This document shows, piece after piece, positions 19,552 to 23,483 of a DNA stretch of 23,483 bases (position 1 is its first letter; every line of letters begins with the position of its first letter). The stretch is from a virus. Below the pieces are notes generated by a model. It made no database searches and had not been told where the DNA came from. It worked only from the letters and a program-made list of their open reading frames with translations. A program made the position numbers and the translations under genes. Location: positions 1-23,483 of the IMG/VR virus record IMGVR_UViG_3300044951_000572; one strand, written 5' to 3'.

Positions 19552-20023
19552 CCCTGGCAGCATTAGTGGCGCAGTTGGTGCATTGGATTCAAATGGTGAT
19601 TATTTAGATTCTTTTATGATCGAGCATAAAGATAAGAATATATTGCCCCTCGTATTCAAAAACATGATTCTCAGGTGCATCGACCCAAGGGAAGGGGCAG
19701 AGATTTGCATGGAATCAGTCCATTCAATGCCAGGGCAAGGGGTTGCAAGCAGTTTCCAGTTTGGCAGGGCAGTAGGCGTTATCTCAGCGGTGGCTGAATT
19801 AACCCGTTACCCTTTTCACTTGGTAACGCCTCAGAAATGGAAAAAGTATTTCCACCTGACAAGCGATAAAAACGAAAGCCTAGACCTTGCCCGATCATTT
19901 TGGCCTGAAGCTAAGCTAATCAGGAAAAAAGATGGAAACAGGGCAGAGGCATTATTAATTGCACTTTATTGGCGTGAGCAGTTGAATGGCAAACAAGATA
20001 AACCCATTAAGAACCCAGACTGA
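19529..20023 (+). CDS. RuvC-like Holliday junction resolvase
   Basis: The 164-residue enzyme has the RNase H fold signature of RuvC-like resolvases: WIGLDPGSISGAVGAL with Asp8, ICMESVHSMPGQG with Glu62, a FGRAVGVISAVAEL helix, and DGNRAEALLIALYWRE with Asp135 and Glu140 supplying the last acidic residues. Such phage enzymes cut branched DNA before packaging and during recombination, in line with a Sak3-type recombinase in the same genome. The start overlaps the preceding frameshifted gene by 23 bases and has a weak ribosome site, implying coupling. Confidence 0.85.
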   Translation: MTIWIGLDPGSISGAVGALDSNGDYLDSFMIEHKDKNILPLVFKNMILRCIDPREGAEICMESVHSMPGQGVASSFQFGRAVGVISAVAELTRYPFHLVTPQKWKKYFHLTSDKNESLDLARSFWPEAKLIRKKDGNRAEALLIALYWREQLNGKQDKPIKNPD

Positions 20024-20210
20024 TTTAAAACTGGATTTAAGCGCAGAGCAAAGGGCTATTTTAGAAACCCTTGGCAGGGGCAACATGACCCAGGGAATCA
20101 GGGTAGCCATTGACCAAGCAGGGCACTTCTTCAATTGTGGGCTGGAGCCAGAAATGGACTTGCGTTATGTGGGCTTGGTCACCACTATCCCAGGCCATGA
20201 TGATGATTGA
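19986..20210 (+). CDS. Small conserved phage protein (LSAEQRAILETLGRGNMTQGIRVAID type)
   Basis: The 74-residue product contains LDLSAEQRAILETLGRGNMT followed by QGIRVAIDQAGHFFNCGLE. LS-EQRA-LE-LG-GNMT-GIR-AID is a recurrent phage motif that resembles a ribbon-helix-helix pattern (strand, two helices) and may therefore bind DNA. The acidic C-terminus (EMDLRYVGLVTTIPGHDDD) varies. It overlaps the end of the resolvase gene by 38 bases, and has only a weak ribosome site. Confidence 0.6.
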   Translation: MANKINPLRTQTDLKLDLSAEQRAILETLGRGNMTQGIRVAIDQAGHFFNCGLEPEMDLRYVGLVTTIPGHDDD

Positions 20211-20298
20211 CCACAAAAAGGCTTACCAAAGGGCTTTAAAGGGGCTTTTAAGGGGCTTTTGTTGGTATTGGTGGACAGTGAGAGAGGGTAAGACATGA
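20203..20298 (+). CDS. Possible 31-residue peptide before the HNH gene
   Basis: Starting at the third of three consecutive ATGs (20203; AGG eight bases upstream), the product is IDHKKAYQRALKGLLRGFCW followed by YWWTVREGKT. It overlaps the previous stop by eight bases and its own stop overlaps the next ATG (ATGA), the coupling style used throughout this genome. An aromatic-hydrophobic stretch (GFCWYWWTV) could associate with membranes. Part of the coding sequence is a GGGGCTTTTAA tandem repeat. Confidence 0.4.
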   Translation: MIDHKKAYQRALKGLLRGFCWYWWTVREGKT

Positions 20299-20756
20299 CA
20301 AACGCTAAAAAAGACCGCAAGCAAAGGGAATTCTTGCTCAAAACTTACGGCAAGCGATACGATAGGCATTGGAGTGGACGACCTGGGTGTTTTTATTGTG
20401 GAGACAAATGGTTAGAGCTTGACCATTGTCCGCCTTTAAGTTGGTGCGAAGCAAAAGAGCATAAGTGGTTTAAAGAGCGCAAAATCGGTTTTTATTTGGT
20501 TAACTCATGCTCAGACTGTAATAGGATGCTATCAAATAGAGCATTATTTACACTGCAAGAGAGGGCAGAATTTATCCGCATAAGGTTAGAGCGCAAAACA
20601 GAGAAAATTGTAATTTGGTCAAATGATGAAATAAAAGAAATGAGCGAGCGATTTCAAAAGACCATAAAAGCCCGACAACAAATGCAAAACACGCTATTAG
20701 ATCGGCTTAGATATTCGCAAGAAATGCAATATAGGGCAGATGATTTTCCCCTTTAA
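20295..20756 (+). CDS. HNH endonuclease-like protein
   Basis: The 153-residue protein has a basic N-terminus, then GCFYCGDKWLELDHCPPLSW (C32, C35, Asp43-His44) and VNSCSDCNRMLSNR (C72, C75, Asn81). Two CxxC pairs bind zinc and LELDHCPPL supplies the catalytic His of a beta-beta-alpha metal HNH fold; a third conserved residue is probably an Asn in the second motif. The long charged C-terminal helix is not recognised. Last gene of the rightward early operon, near the resolvase; it may help DNA processing or packaging, or be a mobile-type nuclease. Confidence 0.7.
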   Translation: MTNAKKDRKQREFLLKTYGKRYDRHWSGRPGCFYCGDKWLELDHCPPLSWCEAKEHKWFKERKIGFYLVNSCSDCNRMLSNRALFTLQERAEFIRIRLERKTEKIVIWSNDEIKEMSERFQKTIKARQQMQNTLLDRLRYSQEMQYRADDFPL

Positions 20757-20771
20757 CCCTACATGGTAGGG
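20757..20771 (+). terminator. Hairpin after the HNH gene
   Basis: CCCTAC-ATG-GTAGGG, six pairs with a three-base loop, starting directly after the stop. It is not followed by a T-tract, so it is a weak terminator or an mRNA-stabilising hairpin. The following 65 bases up to the next coding end hold the leftward terminator at 20794-20820. Confidence 0.35.
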
Positions 20772-20793
20772 CTTGCAAGGGCTTAAAAGTGGG

Positions 20794-20820
20794 CAAAGAA
20801 AAACCGCCCGAAGGCGGCTT
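20794..20820 (-). terminator. Strong intrinsic terminator of the leftward accessory operon
   Basis: On the leftward strand CCGCC-TTCG-GGCGG is followed by TTTTTCTTT: a stable UUCG tetraloop hairpin with a clear U-tract. It lies 20 bases after the stop of the last leftward gene. On the rightward strand the hairpin lacks a T-tract, so it mainly insulates the rightward operon from leftward transcription. Confidence 0.8.
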
Positions 20821-20839
20821 AGTTAGTGGTTAATAACTT

Positions 20840-21178
20840 TTAAATTGTCGGAACCCAATAATCCCCCTCTGAGCCATTAACAATGCGATCATGGAAACCC
20901 AGCCACAATTCTGCCTCAATAATATCGCCCATTAGCCACCAGCGGAAAATCTGGGCATTGGGCATAAGCCCGTAAACATGTACCTCACCATTTCGGGTAA
21001 TTCGATAATTTCTTGGACCATATTTTGTGCGTAACGCATTACGCAATTCTGTGCGTGATATTTTTTTAATTTGTACCATTAAATTTTGCAAGCCATCATC
21101 TTTCATATAGCAGCCATTTATATGGTCAATTTCATATATTTCTTTTTTTAAATGTTCTTGATATTTTTCGGTATTCAT
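20840..21178 (-). CDS. Protein of unknown function (112 residues), last gene of accessory operon
   Basis: The product begins NTEKYQEHLKKEIYEIDHIN, has NLMVQIKKISRTELRNALRT, KYGPRNYRITRNGEVHVYGL MPNAQIFRWWLMGDIIEAEL and ends GFHDRIVNGSEGDYWVPTI. The second segment (TRTEL-NALR-KYG--NYRI---GEVHVYG-MPN) looks like a small alpha-beta domain recurrent in phage and plasmid hypotheticals. AAAGGATTAAA gives a good ribosome site. It is followed by the operon terminator. No catalytic motif is visible. Confidence 0.6.
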   Translation of the reverse strand: MNTEKYQEHLKKEIYEIDHINGCYMKDDGLQNLMVQIKKISRTELRNALRTKYGPRNYRITRNGEVHVYGLMPNAQIFRWWLMGDIIEAELWLGFHDRIVNGSEGDYWVPTI

Positions 21179-21238
21179 TTTAATCCTTTCATTTTTTGCG
21201 GGTTAGGATGCGGAGAATAAGTGCAAGGGTGGCATAAA

Positions 21239-21457
21239 TCAATGGTTTTCCCCTTTTATTGGATTTCCTGATTTATCCCAAATATCAAACCATGTTGACA
21301 TTTGGCAATGATCGCATTTGATGCAATATCTACCCCGCCCATTTGCAAACCCATCATCTTTTACATTTTGAGGGTTTAAGGGCTTGAGGCATTGCAAACA
21401 ACCCCATGTGGCTGCTGCATTTGCATTTTGATATTGTGGAAATTGTGGGGCATTCAT
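21239..21457 (-). CDS. Zinc-ribbon-like protein (72 residues)
   Basis: Start at ATG 21457, overlapping the preceding stop; an upstream TTG (21472) is less likely. CLQC (C20, C23) and CIKCDHC (C45, C48, C51) give two cysteine pairs about 21 residues apart, expected for a small zinc ribbon; the region between is Asn/Gly/Asp-rich. The C-terminus (TWFDIWDKSGNPIKGE) is a short beta-like tail. It may bind nucleic acid or a partner protein, but no family was recognised. The start has no strong ribosome site, in line with coupling. Confidence 0.55.
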   Translation of the reverse strand: MNAPQFPQYQNANAAATWGCLQCLKPLNPQNVKDDGFANGRGRYCIKCDHCQMSTWFDIWDKSGNPIKGENH

Positions 21458-22032
21458 GCGTATGCCGTCCAATGAGATGCCGCAAACAATTGTTTGTTTC
21501 CAACCTTTGCAATGGGTTTAATGCGATAGGCGCTGCAATAGCTTGCAATTCTCACGCTTGGCTCATCATTCCACATTGAAACCTTTTTTTTCATGGGTTT
21601 GCCAATGTAATGGCCTGGGCTTGGCACACACTCGCCAGACATAAAGCCATTTTCTTCACTCATTTGCCCAATTTCACAGATTTCAATCATGGCACCGATA
21701 ACCCTGGTGCATTCGTAATAGTCGATATTAGTTTGATCGTAGCCCCATGATGCCCTAAAAATGTCGCCCACTTGGACATTGTTGGGTTGGCTGCGCTTGG
21801 CTTTTAAATCGGCCTTCAATTGCAACGATTGCATAAACCCTTGTAAGGTTTCTTCAATTTTGGTCTTCAATCGTGTTTCATCTTTGAATCCAAAATGCCA
21901 ATCGGGTTTGGTGCGCTTTCCGCCAAATGCCATTGCAACAATGCGTTGGCTGTTTAATTGATAAACCTCAAACCCAAATCGCTCATCTTTAGCGATCAAT
22001 GTGTACCCTTGGGGAATGTATCTCTGTTTCAT
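21454..22032 (-). CDS. Conserved accessory protein with SWGYDQTNIDYY motif
   Basis: The 192-residue product opens with KQRYIPQGYTLIAKDERFGF and contains KPDWHFGFKDETRLKTKIEE, VQVGDIFRASWGYDQTNIDYYECTRVIGAM, and MSGECVPSPGHYIGKPMKKKV with VRIASYCSAY. I recognise PDWHF-F, GDI--ASWGYDQTN-D-Y-V and FIG-P---R(V)---VRI-SY--A as a conserved arrangement found in plasmid and phage accessory genes of proteobacteria; no activity is known to me. AAAAGGC precedes the ATG. It is preceded by two hairpins (22056-22093) in the 5' leader. Confidence 0.6.
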   Translation of the reverse strand: MKQRYIPQGYTLIAKDERFGFEVYQLNSQRIVAMAFGGKRTKPDWHFGFKDETRLKTKIEETLQGFMQSLQLKADLKAKRSQPNNVQVGDIFRASWGYDQTNIDYYECTRVIGAMIEICEIGQMSEENGFMSGECVPSPGHYIGKPMKKKVSMWNDEPSVRIASYCSAYRIKPIAKVGNKQLFAASHWTAYA

Positions 22033-22055
22033 GTGAAAGCCTTTTGAAGTGAAAC

Positions 22056-22093
22056 CCTGGAAAAGCCCAGGCCAAAGGGGACATAATCCCCTT
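22056..22093 (-). promoter_or_regulatory. Double hairpin in leader of the 192-residue gene
   Basis: AAGGGGA-CATAA-TCCCCTT (22075-22093) has seven perfect pairs; CCTGG-AAAAGC-CCAGG (22056-22071) follows on the leftward transcript. Neither is followed by a clean U-tract. They occupy the same place, between previous stop and next ribosome site, as the GGGGC hairpins of the other leftward leaders. Confidence 0.45.
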
Positions 22094-22111
22094 GAGCCTT
22101 GGTTTTATGCG

Positions 22112-22381
22112 TTATTCGTCAGCGTATGCCGACTCTATACGCTCGTTTGTGTCATCGCAATATAAACCCGAATCCTCCCAATTTATATCGCATCCCACCA
22201 CTTGCCAACCATCATTTAATGATTCATTGATTGAATCAATTATCAATTTTTGATTATGTATGGCTGATTTATATGAAATTGCCGCACCATCTGAGATTAT
22301 GAAATAGCGTGGATAACCTCCAGGCCAAGCATAAGGCTGGCAAAGGTCTTGTTTAAATTGTTCGATAGTATATTGACGCAT
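22112..22381 (-). CDS. Conserved small phage/plasmid protein (AWPGGYP type, 89 residues)
   Basis: The product contains PYAWPGGYPRYFIISDGAAI, NDGWQVVGCDINWEDSGLYC and NERIESAYADE. AWPGGYP-YF--SDG, DGW-VVG-D-NWED--LYCD---ERIESAYAE is a conserved order in phage and plasmid genes of proteobacteria; as I recall, relatives often carry extra zinc-binding Cys pairs around the second and last motifs that are missing here. AAAAGGCTTAAATC precedes the ATG. The gene follows the 26-residue peptide gene after 12 bases. Confidence 0.6.
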   Translation of the reverse strand: MRQYTIEQFKQDLCQPYAWPGGYPRYFIISDGAAISYKSAIHNQKLIIDSINESLNDGWQVVGCDINWEDSGLYCDDTNERIESAYADE

Positions 22382-22393
22382 GATTTAAGCCTT

Positions 22394-22474
22394 TTAAGTT
22401 GTCCACATGATGAATGCCAAGGCAAGGAAAGCCAGGGCTGAACCGATTAAAACGATTTTGTCTGCTGGGTGCAT
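22394..22474 (-). CDS. 26-residue membrane peptide
   Basis: The product HPADKIVLIGSALAFLALAF IMWTT is a single membrane helix with a short polar N-terminus. Support for being a real gene is the leader: it has the same TAGGCGTTACATC-ATG ribosome region as the ArdC-like gene 700 bases away, plus the same GGGTTTATCC element and GGGGC hairpin. Function is unknown; small accessory membrane peptides may act on host membrane proteins. Confidence 0.6.
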   Translation of the reverse strand: MHPADKIVLIGSALAFLALAFIMWTT

Positions 22475-22542
22475 GATGTAACGCCTATGAAGTGAAGTTG
22501 AATGATAGGGGCAAAAAGCCCCTATGCAATTAGGATAAACCC
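22475..22542 (-). promoter_or_regulatory. Repeated 5' leader module, copy B
   Basis: In leftward order: previous stop TGA, GGGTTTATCCTAATT (element copy at 22531-22543), a seven-pair hairpin TAGGGGC-loop TTTTT-GCCCCTA (22506-22524), a pyrimidine/adenine spacer (TCATTCAACTTCACTTC) and ATAGGCGTTACATC before ATG. It aligns along its length with the leader at 23181-23253. Confidence 0.6.
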
Positions 22543-22791
22543 TCACTGTATGCGATTGGCCCATGCTATGCCATCATTGGTAGCATGATAGGTGTGACAA
22601 TCGGCATCATGGTTTATAAACCCATGTTTAACCAGTGTGTCCATGATTGATTCAAACTGAGACAATGATGCCCCATGGCCCATTAAAGCGGCATAAATGA
22701 CCCCACTAGGCGCACCAGTAGGGCTAAGATTAGAAGATTCAATGATGCCCTTACCGATTGATTGAAGGGCTTTAATTTGCTGGTTTGTCAT
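22543..22791 (-). CDS. Small conserved protein, helical (82 residues)
   Basis: The product begins TNQQIKALQSIGKGIIESSN, continues GAPSGVIYAALMGHGASLSQ FESIMDTLVKHGFINHDAD and ends HTYHATNDGIAWANRIQ. GAP-G-(I/L)YAALM-HG-(T/S)L-QF--IM--LV--G is a pattern known to me from plasmid and phage accessory genes, and reads as a small winged-helix-like or helical module; function unknown. CATAGGTGTAACG before the ATG belongs to the repeated ribosome-site pattern of this operon. Confidence 0.6.
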   Translation of the reverse strand: MTNQQIKALQSIGKGIIESSNLSPTGAPSGVIYAALMGHGASLSQFESIMDTLVKHGFINHDADCHTYHATNDGIAWANRIQ

Positions 22792-22880
22792 CGTTACACC
22801 TATGAAGATTGATTGAAAACCCTAGGAAACCCCTAGGCCATAAACCCCTAGAATTAATCCAAGGGTTTACAGTCTATGGT
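22792..22880 (-). promoter_or_regulatory. Repeated 5' leader module, copy C (divergent)
   Basis: Contains CCTAGG-AAACC-CCTAGG (22821-22837), a second TAGG...CCCTA arrangement at 22834-22850 and three direct CCCTAG repeats within 30 bases, followed on the leftward strand by TTTTCAATCAATCTTCATAGGTGTAACG and ATG. It has the same architecture as the other leaders but a different hairpin sequence. Confidence 0.45.
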
Positions 22881-23180
22881 TTATTGAATCGGGTCGGTTT
22901 GCGAGATATGGAATACAGTGACTGAGCGACAAAGTTTATCGGGTTTGCCATCTTTATTGGTTTCAATCCAAGTGACGCACTTAATACCCTTTTCCCCTTT
23001 TCGCACTTGACGGTTTAAGGCTTTCCAAGCGTTATAAGTAAAGATATTTACCCTTGGCACAATGTCATTGTGGGCTATGCCCTTGGCTGCAAAGCCTTGC
23101 ACGATAGCAGGGTAATTTAAGAGTGAATCCCCTTGCTTGGCACGATTAAGGGAATCGATTGATTGTGTGATTTTGTCCAT
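22881..23180 (-). CDS. Stand-alone ArdC N-terminal-domain protein (possible anti-restriction)
   Basis: The 99-residue product contains VNIFTYNAWKALNRQVRKGE KGIKCVTWIE at 44-73 and SVTVFHISQT at 86-95, the conserved core of the ArdC N-terminal single-strand DNA-binding domain. Full ArdC proteins (about 300 residues) add a C-terminal metalloprotease-like domain that is absent here. Stand-alone N-domains have been described as hypothetical proteins in phages and plasmids; some ArdC proteins protect incoming DNA from type I and II restriction. Anti-restriction action here is inference. CACTTAATAGGCGTTACATC precedes the ATG. It is the second gene of the operon as seen from the right. Confidence 0.7.
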   Translation of the reverse strand: MDKITQSIDSLNRAKQGDSLLNYPAIVQGFAAKGIAHNDIVPRVNIFTYNAWKALNRQVRKGEKGIKCVTWIETNKDGKPDKLCRSVTVFHISQTDPIQ

Positions 23181-23253
23181 GATGTAACGCCTATTAAGTG
23201 AGTGAGTGAGAATTTTAGGGGCGATTAAGCCCCTTGGAAATAGGGATAAACCC
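23181..23253 (-). promoter_or_regulatory. Repeated 5' leader module, copy D
   Basis: In leftward order: previous stop TAA, GGGTTTATCCCTATT (TAGGG-type element 23241-23255), a hairpin AGGGGC-loop-GCCCCT (23217-23234), a CTCACTCACTCACTTA spacer and ATAGGCGTTACATC before ATG. Element, hairpin and last 16 bases before the ATG match copy B almost exactly although the genes they serve are unrelated. Confidence 0.6.
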
Positions 23254-23451
23254 TTAGATATGCTCAGGGTGATCGGGATAGTATTCTGTTTGGCTTATGT
23301 CCCAAGCAGTGACCCATTGACCATCACGGGTTTTACCCATTAGGTAAGGGGTTTGATGGAAAAAAGCCCCTTCAATTGAGAAGTCAACAAAGTCACAATC
23401 TGGCAGGGTTTTCAGATAATTGAGTGCTTGCAGTGCAGTTTTGGGATACAT
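23254..23451 (-). CDS. Small accessory protein of unknown function (65 residues)
   Basis: Start at ATG 23451 with AAGGTGTGACC upstream; a GTG two codons earlier is less likely. The product begins YPKTALQALNYLKTLPDCDF and continues FVDFSIEGAFFHQTPYLMGK, TRDGQWVTAWDISQTEYYPD. It looks like a compact alpha-beta protein with no known motif. It is followed by leader copy D of the ArdC-like gene. The 32 bases right of it (23452-23483) hold only its ribosome site and leader. Confidence 0.6.
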   Translation of the reverse strand: MYPKTALQALNYLKTLPDCDFVDFSIEGAFFHQTPYLMGKTRDGQWVTAWDISQTEYYPDHPEHI

Positions 23452-23483
23452 GGTCACACCTTTCAGTTTGTTTATGAACCACT

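Noticed and set aside
20237-20260. Tandem GGGGCTTTTAA repeat as terminator or replication repeat
   Set aside because: It is direct, not inverted, so it forms no hairpin, and it is only about two units long inside a possible small coding frame.
22800-22860. CRISPR-like array from three CCCTAG repeats
   Set aside because: Units are too short and irregular, and spacers are only 5-10 bases; interpreted as part of a 5' leader.
1-23483. tRNA or rRNA genes, insertion sequences, integrase or attachment site
   Set aside because: No cloverleaf-like segment, transposase motif, recombinase catalytic motif or flanking duplication was noticed on either strand by eye; a tRNA search program was not run.

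Overview
The window is part of a tailed double-stranded DNA bacteriophage genome, most likely short-tailed (podovirus-like). It carries a SU10-type head-tail adaptor, a beta-rich nozzle-type protein, three large internal/ejection-type virion proteins, a complete Gram-negative lysis cassette and phage recombination/replication genes. No integrase, repressor, tRNA, CRISPR array or insertion sequence was seen. Embedded o-spanin/i-spanin genes and lipoprotein signals mean a Gram-negative host. The mix of small conserved genes resembles uncultured freshwater/marine podoviruses and betaproteobacterial phages; the exact host is an inference from memory, not shown by the sequence. Terminase and portal are absent and presumably lie left of base 1.

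Layout. (1) 1-4818 (+): end of an upstream gene (perhaps the capsid gene), a decoration-like protein between two hairpin terminators, a run of tiny overlapping genes including four very basic proteins, small beta-rich virion proteins, adaptor, nozzle and a short tail-fibre-base protein. (2) 4829-10545 (+): three large Gln/Ala-rich virion proteins, probably ejected with the DNA. (3) 10556-13216 (+): membrane and lipoprotein genes leading into holin-like protein, i-spanin, embedded o-spanin and GH19 endolysin. (4) 13185-17628 (-): 18 small genes, many joined by 4-base start/stop overlaps, including a Sak3/DUF1071 annealing protein, an SSB-tailed protein, a winged-helix protein and zinc-finger-like proteins. 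(5) 17629-17763: divergent control region. (6) 17764-20756 (+): HTH-like protein, replication-initiator-like protein carrying candidate origin repeats, tandem paralogues, a frameshifted gene, RuvC-like resolvase and HNH nuclease-like protein. (7) 20840-23451 (-): an accessory operon of small genes with an ArdC N-domain protein, ending in a strong leftward terminator.

The most unusual signals are regulatory. A TAGGG-N5-CCCTA palindrome recurs 34-70 bases upstream of five leftward gene starts. In the right-hand accessory block, whole 5' leaders (stop codon, GGGTTTATCC element, GGGGC hairpin, AGG ribosome site) are repeated between unrelated genes. Inside the initiator-like gene, two perfect TGCTAGC-N5-GCTAGCA palindromes and further small repeats form a candidate replication origin. 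Other oddities are a probable ATT start codon, an internal ribosome site in a possibly fused virion protein, and a one-base frameshift in a conserved small gene.
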